A DNA stretch of 64,000 nucleotides from Prunella strophiata (GCA_036583965.1 JAZBQD010000015.1:22845310-22909309); one strand, 5' to 3'. Numbered from the stretch's first letter, positions 1 to 14,487 are shown. The notes: generated by a model from the sequence alone, not told the origin. A program made the numbers and translations.

Positions 1-961
1 GCTGGTAGCCTGGTGTATCAGTCATGCATTTGCAAGACCCACGTGCCCTGGGTCTTGCAGTAGAAAACCCTTCTTAGTAGCATGGGAGGAGTTCCTCTGC
101 ATATGGAAGTTGGAACTTGTTTCTCCACCATCCAGGAATGCCGTGTGGCTTACATTAGTTACAAACATAAATACTTCCTGTACCTCATTCTGAATTTGGA
201 TTCCAGGCATGGGTGCTGTTCAGGCAATAATTATTTCCCTAACTTAATTGGCAGTGTGGACACAATGAGGATACTCAGAAACCAGCCACTGCCTCAGGAG
301 TACTCCTGACTTATTTAGGCCTTGCAGTGTCACAGTGATGTTAATGTGTGTTTCATTCACTTTGGTAACTTCTTTTTCTGGTGAGTTAGATGTGCTTTAG
401 GTGCGTGATCAGGGTTAATGTGTGATTATGCAATCCAGTCTGCAGAGGGCAGAGCAGCACCACTGAGAGTTACAGCTCAGGCTTCTGCTTCATTTGTTCA
501 TACTCCTATTTTTTCTGTAATAGTGGTTTACATTCAACGGACCAAGGCTTGCATTTGTCTCCTACTAGTGTCATTATAGGTGGGGTAGCCAGATCTGTAG
601 GAATTCCAATTGATTTTTGTATGAATTCATCCAAATGGTCTTCAAGTGATCCTTGACAATACTGAAGTAGATTAAATTTTTAACTGTCATGTAAAGAAGC
701 ATAAAACAACTCTTTGTGTGTCTATATGTAGGTATATTTGTGTATGTTTAACCTCTAATAGCATCAGTAGAAAACCTGAATTGCCTCATGATTTTTTTCA
801 CCCTGCCCAAATTAATTTTACCTGAAAATGTTAAATAATTTTGGCAAGTAGAGGTTGCATATGTTACTATCTTCTAATATACAATACAAAATTTATATAA
901 TGCATCACCCAAGGTGACAGCTTTTTAAAAGAAAATAGTAAAAGTTCAAAATTTAGACATT

Positions 962-987
962 AAAAAAAAAAAAAAAAAAAAAAAAAA
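962..987. repeat. A26 run
   Basis: Twenty-six A in a row. I recognise no retroposed sequence just before it. Confidence 0.95.
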
Positions 988-3221
988 GTTCTTCCTGTCT
1001 AGGAAAGCAATGTAAATCAGAAATGCTGCAGAGAAGTCTGAGATACAGCATGAGAATCATCCAAAGACTTTTACATCCTGCAGTCCATCATCCATGAGCC
1101 ATGGCTGAGGTTAGTGAAGTCTCACTCTCTGAACTCACTTCTGGTTCTTTGGGAAGTCCAGAAAGTAAGTGTACAAAGCAGATTTAAAGTGGATGGAAGT
1201 AAACATTATTTCCAATAACCAGTGAAGTTGTGTCTGTTTCTGCAAAAGTGGCGACGTGCTTTTGACTAGAAGCACAAACATACCTAAACCATGAAACTAA
1301 AGTTTACTTATTTTACTCTTAAAATAGGGAATATGATCTAAATTTAGCCTAGTTGCACCATAGGTGAGTGACCTCTGTGACACTTCATTCTTTACTTACT
1401 TGATTTCTTCTAATAGGAGAAACAATTGAATTAAAAGTTTAATGGAGCAGAAAGGAGCAAGCAAGGCGGAGTAGCACACTGTGACAGGTTTTGTGTATGT
1501 TTTGATAAAACATTATTTCAGATAAGAAATAAGCCATTGGTTTTTGTTTGCTTCTAAACTAAAGACACACATAAGTGAAAGAAATAAAAGCCATGCTGCA
1601 GGGAGAAGTTCAAATGTCCATTTGCCAAAGCAAGTGCAAAACTTCACAGGGGAGGTGTCCTTTCTAGGAATCTTTTATGATTGCAATTCCACAGGCTGGC
1701 CCAGAAGATGGGGGTGAATCCACCCACCCCACCCCCCCACCACACCAATTCCCTTTTCCAGGGTTTCCTGTAGTATTTTGAAACCTGTTTCCTGTTGTTA
1801 GGTTTTAGAGATAATAGCTAACATAGATAATATATTTAGATATAAGAGCTAAGATATTCAGGGTTTGTAAAACCCTCTTAGACAGTGGTTTAAAATTGTT
1901 ATTCAAATATCAGCAAAAGATATTGAAGTTTTTAAAGAGAGTTTAGTGAAACTGAATCCCTTTCAGCTTCAGAACTCTTTGCTAAAGAACTGGGAGGCAG
2001 AGAAGAGGAAAGGCATTTTCACAGCAGTCAAACCAGCACATAATAGTCTATCTCCTAAGTACCATCAATTCCTCTGCTTAGAAAATGTGATTGCCTGCAG
2101 AGGGGAAAAAATGCTCACTCTTGAATGGTGATTGGATATTTATGAAGTCTCCATAGAATTTTTCAACCTCTGTTTAAAGGCAAGCCACATTGCCTCACTC
2201 TAAGACATTGCAGTAGATGTGATAGTGAGCATGCATCTTCCAGCCAGGAGCTTTGGGATAGTCAGCAGTCTGAGTGTGCTCGGTGTTCCTGACTGCCCTG
2301 ATGTAAACAGCATTCACAGGAAGGGGGAAGCAGTTACCAGAGACAGGAAGGCTGAATTTAGCATCAAACTCCTTATCTAGGCAGAGCGGGCTGCTCAGGA
2401 TGCTGATAAGAAAAAGTGTATAAATTGCTCCAGCAGCCTGTGATAGCTGCCTGGCCCTTCCTGGGAAGACCATTCTCATCAGTGTAATCAGAGTACAATC
2501 TTACACGTGCAGATAGGGTTTAGGAAGGGATTCTATCTGGGGGCCACTTGTCCAAAATAATGCTTCGTGTACTACAGTCTCATTCAGTCTGTTTAACTGG
2601 CACTTGAAGGAAGAGATTATTCTGCATGCTGAAGTAGGAGGATGTGTGTGTTTAAAAGTAAAAACTTTGTCATAGTAAGAGTTATTATTAGTCTTACTAA
2701 CCATAAAGGAATATAAGCCTTTCCTGAATCTGAACATGCACTGCAATATCTGGTTTAAATTTTTGATTACAGATTTTATATCAGTGCTGGCACAGCTCTG
2801 GTTTCACCTCTTCAGGGAAAAAAAGCTTTTGCTGCATTGTCTTAAGTGCTTTGGATCAGTGAGATGTCTTGTTTACAAGTGGCAGATACATGGCTTCAAA
2901 ACACTATTTGCAGTGTAATTAGTTGTTCATTAACATAAGATGTCATTTTTCCTTTTGATTTATGTGTGTGTATATTTTGGAAAATCCATCTGCTCTGAGT
3001 CTACAGCGCAGCAAAGCACCATTCCATCAATATGTGCTCCTCAGTGGCTGAAGTGACACAAAATGCTAGGCTCCTCCACATTGATTTTCCTATGAATGAT
3101 GACTCTCATTTCTCATGTCTTCCCCAAAGTATACGGGGAAATTATTTTGGCTTAGATTCAGATCTGGAGGCAGTTTAAAGCAGTCATTTAGCTGCATCTT
3201 CACACACATGTCTGAAACATC

Positions 3222-3330
3222 TTTCCTTTTCCTTTTCCCTTTCCCTTTCCCTTTCCCTTTCCCTTTCCCTTTCCCTTTCCCTTTCCCTTTCCCTTTCCCT
3301 TTCCCTTTCCCTTTCCCTTTCCCTTTCCCC
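3222..3330. repeat. (TTTCCC)n hexamer array
   Basis: About 100 bases of nearly perfect TTTCCC units, starting with two TTTTCC variants. The minus strand is pure purine (GGGAAA)n. It is not the telomere repeat. Reading frames across it give only Gly-Lys or Phe-Pro runs and are not genes. Confidence 0.98.
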
Positions 3331-6096
3331 ATCCTCCATGCTAGATTTATATTTATTTCCATTTTAGTGAGGAAAGCTAGAAACAAACTATGAAAAAGGA
3401 AGTAGTATAAAAGAGTCTACCCATGTCCTGAACAGCAACAAAGCAATCTGTCCTGAGGTCATTGCAAAGATGACATTCTGGGTTTGAATGGCTAAAATAA
3501 TTCAAGTCAAGAGGATATTGGGGTCTGTCTGTTCTGCTCACTGAATGTGGGTACCACACATCTCCTGAGCACAGGAGGACGTGGTGACACAGCTGTCAGC
3601 AGTCTTAGCACCAGAGTATCCAGCCAGGAACTCCACATCAGGGTTGCTAGGGTAAGCTAAAATCTTTAATCATTCTAGTTCTGCAAAAGAGTTTTATCTC
3701 TGTGGTATGTTGTAAATCCTTCCTAAAACCTGGAGAACATTACGTCTTTATAAAGTATATGTTTGTAAACTGGATAATTTCCAGATGTCAAATCATTTGG
3801 CAGACTTTGCAATAACAGTTCTCTACTCCGGGTTCTCAGCCAGTGCTGGGCATGTGGTTACCTTGGGTGTTTTCAGGATCCATCATAAGGCAAATGAGAC
3901 CTTTAAGAAGGGGAAAAACAAACAGCCTAATGGGCACCTGGTGGCAGAGAGCACCTCATCAGGTTTGTCCCAGCACATTCTCATGTCATTGTTCAATAGG
4001 GTAACAGGTCATAAAAGAATGAAGCAGCTACTTTCCTTTTCTGTCAGATGTTGCAGGTTACTCATATTTCCTGTCCTGCTATTTAAAGGACTAGGGGCTG
4101 AAAATGAGAGTTCAGTAACTTGTCTGGAATTAAATATTTTCCATTTTTCTACAGCCATGCTCAAATGAATGATAGGGCTGGAAGGCATCACCTTCTGCCT
4201 TCAGACAGGACTGCCCCTACAGGAAGCTCAGGCTAAACCCAGGTGCAGGTTGCCACCAGAAATGCCCCTCCTGTCTTCAGGGGAGCTGGCTACAGGGTAC
4301 ATCAAAGAAAGTGCCACCACATGTTCCATGCCAGCTGCCCAGTGGGTCCCAGGAGGAAGGGAAGGAACACTCTTCTCTCCCTGCTGACTGATGGGTTGGG
4401 TTGTGTCTTAGCCAAGAAGAGAAAGACGTGGGAGAGCACGGGAGAATATGGGAGAACTGCAATAAGCTAACATCACAGTGGGCTTTAGGCACTTGGTGTT
4501 ATTTTTGACAGTCTTGCTTTAGCTGTGCACATTCACTCTTCAAATATTTGAAAATAAAACATTTCTTCCCACACTTTTTTTGGCTCCTGTTGGCTGTTGT
4601 TTTCTTTACGGACTTAAAACCATGCTTATTCATCCTCCAGAAAAATCCTTATCTCTGTCCAATTGGGAAAAGCTTAGGGCATGCTTGCAATGCAAACTTT
4701 GAAGAAGTAAATTTAGTTTCTCAACAAATCTAGCCAATTCAACTGTTGTGTTTGACAGCCATCCTTCTAAATTTTGAAGGAGACTGAGTTATTCTCTGGG
4801 GTGTGCAGTCTAGAGTTGTGGCTCCTTGGACCTTGGGCCCCAGGAGGTCACAGGCCACATCAAATAGGTCCAAGAAAGGTAGCTAAGAAAAGCAATTCCG
4901 TTGTCAGCAGCCTTAAATTTTCTGTGCTGGAAACTGTACTGCTGGAGAAAAAATAAAAAGTGTGGGTTTGCAGATTGAAAGAAAGGTCTGAGAGTACGAC
5001 CACAAGTGGGACAGCCACAGCTGTTGTGTTTTTCAAAATACAGAGCCAAATTTTTCTTGAAATGCAAAGATGTTTTCAGGAAAATCTTTCCACTGTTTAG
5101 CATATTCTGATTCAGCACTTGTGTGTAAACTATGGACCATTAACATATTTGTGTACAAACATCATCACATAAGTTGCTGCCATGGGTAGGTGTGAGTGGG
5201 CACTGAGGAGCCTGCTCACTGGAAAGGCACACCTGAGGAGCTCCCCTCACTCTGCTAATTGTACTCTAGGAAGTTTTAATATCTGGCACCAACCCACCCT
5301 GCCAACCAAGAGGCTCCATTTTTCTTCCATGCACCTTAAATACAAAGGAAGGGGCTCCCAGCAGGAGCTCCTCCTCAGTGGTTGCTGCCAGAAAGAGTAG
5401 CAGTGAGTTTGAAAGGGGAAGGAGGTGGAGGATGCTTCTAGTGAGATGAAGGCCCTTCCACACCTCCTCCTCCTCCTCTCCTAAATCCCACACTGCTAGT
5501 AGGGATTTTGGGCTCTACCATGAAAGAAGAAGGCATCTGTGAAGCCACAAGTGCACTGTGCTTAAGGAAGGCTTGTCAGCAGACAGAAAACAGAGGAAGA
5601 TGAGATGGAGGAGGCAGGCTGCGCTTTTTTAGAAGTTTGGGGAGTTCAGACAATGAGTACTTACCATGCATAGCATACTTTTTTAAATCTCTCCATAAAC
5701 TGCTAGTCATTTTAAAAAAAAAATCACCTCTTAGCAAGGAAAGCAAAACAAGTAAAAGAATAAGCTACAGCCACAGTCTTATGACACAGTTTTTTTACAC
5801 CTTACAGCCTTGAGAAATTATCTTCCTTTGATTCATAAAATAAATCAACATGATGCAAACAGCATCAGGAACTTAATAGTTTTAAGAGGAGTTGATGCTA
5901 AAATAAGGTAGGCCAGCCCTGAAATGCCTCCAGACTGTGGTTGTGTAATGGGGATAAGTACAGTACTTCTTTGGAGCATTAACCTGAATTAAAGGATGAA
6001 ACGACTGGGTGGCTGGGCAGGGATCAAGCACACCCCTGGTCACTGCTGAGGCCTTGACAGAAGGATTAGAGAAATTGCAAGATGGTCTTTTAAATA

Positions 6097-6128
6097 GGGA
6101 AATTCCCACTTTTAAATGGGAAATTCCC
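6097..6128. promoter_or_regulatory. Two tandem kappaB-like palindromes
   Basis: GGGAAATTCCC occurs at 6097-6107 and again at 6118-6128, 21 bases apart. Each matches the NF-kappaB consensus GGGRNWYYCC. The surrounding TTTAAAT is also repeated, so it is a small duplication. Function is not shown by the sequence. Confidence 0.45.
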
Positions 6129-9100
6129 ACTGAGGAGTGCAGCAGTTTTCTTAAAAGGACCAAACTGGCTCTCAGGGCAGCCGTGGCAGTGGAGGAAGGA
6201 CATTCCAGAAGGGATTCAGCATCCACTCTCCACCACCCACCCAGTGCTTGGAGGGCACAGCTCCAGACTGACCCTGCTCACCCCACAGGTTGCAGTGGCT
6301 CTCCAGAGCTGAGCATTGCTTTCCAGGGAAGGCAGATGGATAAAGCATTAGGGACTGATGCAAAAGCAGTTTATTGTGTCTATTATGCAGCTGCATCAGG
6401 AGTTACGTACCTAAATCCTTCTGCACCATGGCAGGGAAATGCTCCCCACTCAATGCTGCTTGTGGACAGCGATCCTTTCAACTCAGCTCTTCAAAACACA
6501 GCACACAGCAGTTGCTGCTCTGCCATGGAATAAAACCGTGGTGTGTTCCCAAGTCACTCAGAGCCTGATCTTCAGCTGGGTCAGGCCGTGTGAGTGAACC
6601 AGGCGATGCAGGCGAGGCCACACACCAGCAGGGAGGCTCCACTTCAAATACACCCTTCAACTGGATTATTCCAGATTTTCCTTGGGGATCTTGAGTCTGG
6701 ATTTAGGCAATAGCACATACACAAAAGCCATTTGTTTGAACTAAATCCACTGGTTTTGTTTCAGTTGAGAGATACCTCAAAGGAACATACCTCTCTGTGT
6801 GCTTCACAACCTGAGAGTGGATTTTAAGATGCTGCTGCCTGCATAGGGCCCTGTAATGCACTCTGCCCTTGCAGAGCTGCCTTGTACATGGCACACAGGA
6901 CAGCCTTAACCTTCCCATCTCCATGATAACACACTAGATAGGTTTTCTGCAGGGGAAGCCCACTGGGCTAGTATTAGCCTCCAGTGAAGGGAAGACTGGT
7001 CCCTGGTAAGTGTGTTATATTCTCAAAAGAGGGATGACACTCAAAGGTCTTGCCCACTAGATGAAGATTTTGAAGCTCCCAAGTGTTGGCACATTCTTTT
7101 TCCTTTACTGCACTGTGAGCTTTCCCCTGCTGCTGACAGTAAAGCAAGCTCCATGCTTTTGTTGTGGTGATTTTCACATTTAACACCTGGTTGGGATGAG
7201 CAGGGTTGCACATACATATTCCCTCAACCATCACCAAGGTTGGCTTCTGGGCTTCTCTCAAAACTAGCTCCCAGAATTGCTAACAGAATAGGGATCTGAG
7301 ACAAACTGCACACCAGAAAAAGTCTTCCTTTGCTACTGATTAAAGACAAGGTGAAGATGTTTGGCTGGTGTGTTCCCCTAAAATGATCATGTGTCTGAGC
7401 ACTAAAACATGCTATACCTAGGCAAGGCAAGTTGGCTCTAGGACAGCTTCCCACTAAGACTGGTTTAACATGTGCTGGGGAACAAGCTGACAGTGCCTTT
7501 GCTTGTTTCAGACTGTGGTGCTTCCATCAAACCAGCTGAGATGATCATCCCTTTCGGCACTGTCTAGAGTTAGAAAGCCAGAAATAAGAACAGTCAGCCA
7601 GACTTTGATACTCTCCTAAGAAAACTAGTTTAAGAGTCATACCTTAGGAGCTTATCTAAATGTAGGATTGCATTGATTCAAAAGGAACAATTACACTAAT
7701 TGAAGCTTTTGCAAAACATTGTGCACTTGCATTTTAAACAAGTGTTTTTCATACCTGCCTCCACCATTGCTTGTTCCAGTGGTTTTTGGGGTGTGCTTCC
7801 TCCACATTCATACACATCACAAAAAACAGCTGAGAAAAGCAGTTTGACAGCAGGTTTAAATTCCTCTTGGATAAGCACTGGAAAGTGTCTGGGCAAATGA
7901 CAAATTTTAAAAGATAAAAAAACAACCAGCCTCTTTAGTGAGCTAAATAAGTATATAGCTAAACCTGGGGATGAACCCCACCTCTCCCTCAGACAGCAAT
8001 GCTCTGGGAGTGACCTGACTGACTGCCCTGCAGCATGGAGCAGAGGTGGTGCAGCATGGCAGGGCACTCAGGGGTGTAGCTGCAAAGTGGGATCCCATCC
8101 CACCACTTATTCTCTCCATACCACAGGCTTCAAAAGTAATAAAAAAAAAAATCACAGCCTCTCACCACCTCACCTCTGCCAAACCCAGGTGCTCAGGTCT
8201 GCTGTGATTTCCAGAGCATCGCTGCAAACCTGGGTGACCAACTTTTATGAGATAGCTAAGTACTGGTTTGGTAAAAGGACATATACATACACAAACATTC
8301 AAAAATTTCTCTTTCTTGATAGATTTTTTTCTCTATATTTCCCATATTCCTTAGCTACAATTAAGCACATCAATTGATTTGCCTATAGCTGAAGTATTTG
8401 GAGTGGTGGCTGTTTAACATGTTGTTAGATCACTAATTGAAAAGCAGGTAAAGACAATAAAATTGTACTTGATGCTACTTTCTTACTTCTGCAAAAACAG
8501 TTCCTTAAAAAAGAAACCAAGTTGAAAAAGTGGTGAGTATACAGGAAATGAACAGACATTTCAGTGGGCAAAAGTTATCTGTAATTATAAAAATTATCTA
8601 AAAGAAATGTATTTACATTTAAAGGTTAAACACTTAAAGGGGGACAACTCTGTTGGGAATGGTTCTGCCAGTCTGGAATATGATTAGATACTGTGATTAC
8701 TATAATTTAAAAATGCTGTTTAAAGGATGAAAAGTGTGAGTCTTTCTCCTTCCCACCATGTGTCACTACCCCAGCACTTGCTTCTGAGAGGATCTGAAGT
8801 GTACATTTTTATACAGTAACAATAATTCTATAAAATAATCAGTGTGGATGCAGATTTCAAACCCTTCAGCCTCAATGCTTTGTATTTTAGCTGTGGGAAC
8901 TACTGAACTAGAAATCACACCGGCAAAATTTTCCCTGAGAAGCCAGCTTGGTTCAGCTCCCACCTGCTGGCAAAGCTGAGGGTTCTTTGTAAAACCAAAC
9001 CTCAGCCATGTGGGGACATCCCTGGGTGTAGGACCACATGTGTTGACAGGGGACAGTGGGAAGGGCAGTGCCTCGGGTGCCTTGTGTGTGCTGGAAGCCT

Positions 9101-9318
9101 CTGCAGGGCACAGCAGGATGCCTGGCCCATGGAATGTTCTGTCAACCACTGCTTGCTTAGATGGGGACACTGCAGCAACTTTGGAAACAGCAACTTTATG
9201 CTAGATGAACTAAGGACAGGTTTGAGTTATTTCTGAGTGCCACTAGGAATATTCAGCTTGCAGAAGAAAAGCTCAGGTACTGCAGAAATGAGAAAAGCCA
9301 AAAACCCTGAGAAGCTAT

Positions 9319-9522
9319 GGATCATAGAATAGAATGTGCTGGGTTGGAAGGGACCCAAGGATCATCGAGTCCAACTCCTGGCTGTGCACAGGACAACCCA
9401 AGAGTCACACCAGGTGCCTGAGAGCATTGTCCAAACACCTCTTGAACTCTGTCAGGCTGGTGCTGTGACCACTTCTCTGGGGAGCCTGTTCCAGTGACCA
9501 ATCACTCTGTGGGTGAAAAACC
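9319..9522 (-). mobile_element. CR1 LINE fragment, short
   Basis: Begins ATCATAGAATAGAATG and GGTTGGAAGGGACC, then CGAGTCCAACTCCTGGC and CACTTCTCTGGGGAGCCTG. This is the CR1 3' end in reverse, tail at left. It is followed at once by a 20-base T run (9523-9542) that is not part of the element. Confidence 0.92.
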
Positions 9523-12500
9523 TTTTTTTTTTTTTTTTTTTTCCTTTTTAAAAAAATTTATTCAAAACCATAGCTCTGTTCTGAGACATCAGCCTTCTGA
9601 AAAAACACCCTGAAGTCCCACAGAGTGTTCAAAACCAGGCAGGTGGGTGTAAAATGACACTGAAGTGCCCTTCTCTGGTAGATGCTGCCTGCCTTGCCAG
9701 ACCAAAATCCACTGTGGATGAGGTGTCATGGAACTGGGGAAAACCACCTGCTGGGCTGGATCAGACCCCACTTGTGGCTGGGGCTGATCATCAATGCCTC
9801 TTTCAGAGTAGCAAGCTTAGCAGGAAACACCTGAGCAAACACCCCCCATTCCCAGCCTATTTTCACATCCCAGGGTTCCAGATGTCATTCCTGTGCTTCT
9901 GTGGATGCCTCCAGCTTGGCAGCTTCCCCCTGTGCAGCCACAGAAGGAGGACCCACATCTTTACCCAAATCTACATGCTTTCAGAGTGGTTTTGAAGCAG
10001 GTTTAGCCCCACGGGTACTGACTGTGCCAGTTCTTGACATTTTGGCTGCTCTGCTCAGAGACACAAACACTGCTTTTATTCATCAGGGAAATAGCTGTAG
10101 CAAAAGAAAAAAAATAGTATTTATTTGGTTTTCTTCTCTCAGGAAGACTTTCAAAAAGACCATTTCTGTGGCTTCAGCCTCAAGCCCATCTGAGGTCCCT
10201 TGTGGCCTCAGCTTCTGCAGTGCTCTGCTTGAGCCACAGGGTGCAGGGTGCAGCTGGGTGCAGGAGGAATGCAAGCTGCTCTGTTTAGATTCCCATGTGC
10301 TGGGTAAGTAAAGACCTGGTGAACAAGGGACATTCCTCTGAGCTTGCAGGACCTGCCCTTCATCCCCACCTGTGGCCACTCACCACTGAGCCACTGCCCC
10401 AACACTTTTACAAGGCTTGTGCCTTTGCTAGAGTGGGGCATTGCCAGTGTAAATATTAAAAGAGCCACTTTGGCATGCTCAGAAGTTCTGCAAAGCATCT
10501 GTAGAGTGCTGCTGCCACAGGGTGAGCTGCCCTCTGAGAGCTACAGAACTGATTGTTGTTGTGCTAATGTGGCTTGGAGGGGCTGGACCCTGGGGAGGAA
10601 AAGTCTGCATGGTTAGAAGCAAAGATAAAATTAGAGGAGCCCTTGGCATTTGTCCAAAATTAATTCAGCCCAGAGAGGCCTGAGCATCCCTACAGACCAA
10701 GGTGGGGAACCTTCTTTGCCTCACTGAAGGGGATCTCTCACCCAAAAGTGCTTAGAGAAGGGTGGTGTGGGCTGGCCTCTGGCACCATGAACTGCCCAGG
10801 CAGCTCCAGCTCTCAGCCCCCCACAGGCCTGGCCTGATGGTTGTGATATTTAAAATTACCACTTCCTTCATGCTGAGAGCACAGGACATGCCCTGGCATC
10901 CAGGGGCATCCCCTGCACGAAGCCATGGAGCCTTGCCAGTCAGAGCTAATCACTGTTTACTCCCTGCATTCCTTCCCACCTGCCCACTTTGGGAAGCTCA
11001 AACAAATGAATCATATTTAAATGAACAGTGCCTTTGTGATTCCTAGTAATTTCCCTTGAAGTAGTTATGATGAGCACATTAACTGGTACTAATTCATCAT
11101 GCTGCTTGTAATCTGGCCAGGATTCAGATGGGAGAACCTGTTTTCACAGCAGCTAATAAAAGGTGGTTTAGTGCTGCCCTACCAGGTGTCCTGGAGCTCC
11201 AGTCACCTTCCCAGCACAGCAGCCATGAGCATCTGCTTCCCTTGGCACAGGCTTCTGGTTAGAGAGATGACAATTTACAAATAGGCCAGGCTGGCTGTGA
11301 CTCAGTCCCAATCACCACAAACAGCCCTTTTGTTTCATCAAAGGAAAACCAGATGGAGCAAACATCTGCTGAATGCTGTGCAGCTCAGGTGCATTATACA
11401 GCACCTGAAGCCCAGGGATGTGTTCATAGGCCATGCCCTAAAACACAGTGCAGGCTCAGGAAACCAAATTACACCATGACCTTGCTCATGCACCATGCTT
11501 ACAGCTGATCCAGCTCACCCAGGCTCCCCCTGCTTCTGGGCTTCCCCTGAGGCCAGACCTACAGCAGGACTGGCACAGCAGCACCAAGGACTCCAGCCCA
11601 GACCCAGGAGTTGCTTTCAAAATGGGAAGCTAAGGGAAAGGACTGCAAGAGATTGGCAGGATTCCCAGGTCAGAGAACACTGACAGTTGAGCTCTGGGCT
11701 TATTCCCCCCTCAGCAAGGCAGGAATTAAGTTAAAACCTGGCTTAGGAAGGCTGTGTGGGCTCTGCTGACTCACACCAGGGTGCTGGAGGAAGGGGCTTG
11801 CCTTGTTAGCCAGAGAAATGGCAAGGCTGGGAGAGGAACCAAGGGCTGAGATTTCCATCCCACTTTTGCCAGCACACCCAAATCCTGTAAGGGAGCACAC
11901 TCATCCAGTGACCACTCCTTACAGGAGCAGGGAGGGAATTTGTCAGAGTCCCTCTAATTTGAAAGTGTTTATCCCAGTGAGGGCGAGGACAGAGGGCACT
12001 TGCCCATAGGGGATGCAAAAGAGCTTGCCAAGTACCTCCTTATGGCTAAAGATGCTTCTGCTAAACCCATCAGTTAATAATAGCTAATAAGAAAAGAAAG
12101 AGATTTGTGTTTTGGGGTCCCAGTCAAGGCCATATGAAGACCTGACCCATGGTGGCCCCCAAGCCAGCAATATCATGGAGTTGCTGGTAGCATCACATGC
12201 CAGTGTCACTGCATGGCAGCACTGTCCCTACCCTGCTGGAGCATCCCTGTCCCACCCCTCCTCCCTCAGCAGCCAGTTGCACTTCACCCCTCAATACTGA
12301 GTTACCAGGCTGGGGGCAAGCAAGCTCAGCCAGGAGCAGGAGGCATTGCAGGGGCCTTGGGTTGGGTCTGGCTCTCCTTCCCCACTGGGACAGTCCCATC
12401 ATGGTCAAGTGCTTCTGGCTGTCCTAAGAGAGAAGCAAGTTTTGCTCCATCTGCTTTTGCTCACTGCTGATGATGTACTTGTGTAGCAACAGTTCAACTT

Positions 12501-14485
12501 GTAGGGTCCAGCCACAGATGCAAAATTTAAAAATCCTCACAGCTGCATGGCCACAGCAGAGACCCTGACTCTCCCCATGTTCAGTCTCATGAGGTGCCAC
12601 CACTACCCAGAGGCAGCATATGGGGACTGTCCCCAAGGAGCTCCTGTGTGCAGCTCTCCAGCATTTTGGAAGATGTGCCATGAAAGAACTTCTTGGAACC
12701 AGATCCCTGGTTTTACACACTCAATGCTCCTTGTGACTTCAGGAAGATTGCAATAGGTAGAGGACTGCTAGGGCCTGATAACCCACATGTAGCTTTGCCT
12801 TGTTAAAGGGCAGCTGCTTCATGGCCTCAAGCAGTTATTTTGCTTCTTACCTCCCTACTCAAAACCTGGACAAGCAGCTGTGCAAAACAGGCTGTAGGCA
12901 CTCAGGGGTGCTGAAAGGTTATTGGGTATTTAGCCATGCACCAGCTTGCCCTTCATTAGTGATCAGACCCCTAAGAATGAGGCTAAGTCAGGCCTAGATG
13001 TTAAAAATTACCTTTTGATTCCCTACTCTCTGCCACACCACCAGCAACCATGTCTTTATGTTTTAAAAAAAACCCTCAAAAGCAAACTACAAACACAGCT
13101 GGTAGTTTTAAAGTGGGTGGGGGTGGTTTATCACACATTAATGAAGACTCAGATTCTTTCTCCAAGATGCAAGCTAATTTCACATTCATTATTCTTGGGC
13201 ATCCCCCCCTTTCCCAGGTGCAGATGTCATCTAAAATTCAATTTCCTCTGTTGGCAGTGCAAGATTAGGGCTAGCCCTATGCTGAGGGGTGAAATAGATG
13301 ATTTTGTAGTGTGAAAGGCTACAAAAACCAAAACCTTTAAACAATTTCATTATCCTGCTATTCTGTTGTAAACTCTGGAGACAGCTCACCCCTGCAGCCT
13401 CTTCTGTGAGCCAAGCTTTTGCAGCAGATAATTTGCTTGGCCAAAGGACTCATTGGCATTTTATCCCACAGACAGTGGCATGAAGGCAATCTTGGCCTCT
13501 CCAAGGGTGGGCAGTGCTTTCTCCCCTCTCCTGCACCTTTCATCCCCAGGGGCTCATCAGTAAATCCATGTCCACTCCAGACCCATCCCAAAGTGCCCCC
13601 TCTCTGTCATCTCCTCACCAAAGGGCTTGGTCTGAGCAGCAGCTCCTGGCCTGAGGTTGGCATGTACCCCACCAGAAGAAATGTCCAGAAGGACAAGAGT
13701 CATCCTAGACCAGCCTGACCACATCTCAAATCCTGGTTCTTCTTTTTTCTAATCCTTTTTACTTCCTTGTTTTCTGATCTATCTTTCTCTCTTCTGTCTT
13801 ACCTTGCTTCCAGGCCTTTCTCTCCCTGCTTTTCCTTTGCAGCCCCTTCCCCAGCTGTCTTCCCCTCCCTTCTTGCAGCATTGCAGGGTAAGCCATCACC
13901 CCTAGATGTGGCTTTGTACTTTTAGACCATTGTATTTGCTGTAGGGGGCCAAGGGTGAGGATTGATGCAGGAGGAACTAAGGGGCAGAGAGTGGAGGTGC
14001 ACCCAAGGCAGCAGTGTCAGGCTTTGGAAAGCACATCAAAGCCCCTAAGCCATTTAGCTGCACTGTGGCTTAACCAGGAAACACACCAAAGCTGCCAAAC
14101 AAAAGATAAAAAGCAGGAGCAGCATACCACTTTGCACAGAGTTGCCAGCTCTCAAGAATGTAAAGGTCAGAATTCAATGCTTAAAAAGCAAGAATTTACA
14201 TATAATGCACTTGGCTTCTCCTTCAGATTGGGAGCCTTTAGGGTTGTGTTTCAGTTTTCCTCCCAAACCACTAACTGCATAATGAAACCTGACATTTTGA
14301 TGTACTTCATGTTACTCTGGGAAGGTGGAGTTTTAAGCAAACACCAGATCCTTCAAGAGCCAGCAGCATCTTTTTCATGGCCCTCTGCAACCAGCTGCCA
14401 TTCTAACAGCCAGCAAAAGGGTTCCTCTTCTGTGGGCTGCTGGAGCAAATGAACCATCCTGACTTCTCTGCTGTGTAATCTTACC

Positions 14486-14487
<2 letters not shown>

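Larger units (their letters stand above)
1..9318. other. Intergenic stretch downstream of PLEKHF2
   Basis: No exon, RNA gene or mobile element recognised beyond the simple repeats and kappaB-like sites listed separately. Open frames here are short or low-complexity. Confidence 0.6.

Noticed and set aside
3090..3393. Open frames of Gly-Lys and Phe-Pro repeats
   Set aside because: Direct product of the TTTCCC hexamer array.
6009..6533. 174-codon plus-strand open frame
   Set aside because: Composition random-looking and no recognisable domain; overlapping frames on the other strand are similar.
13955..14452. 165-codon plus-strand open frame
   Set aside because: No family resemblance, no exon borders, in non-genic DNA.
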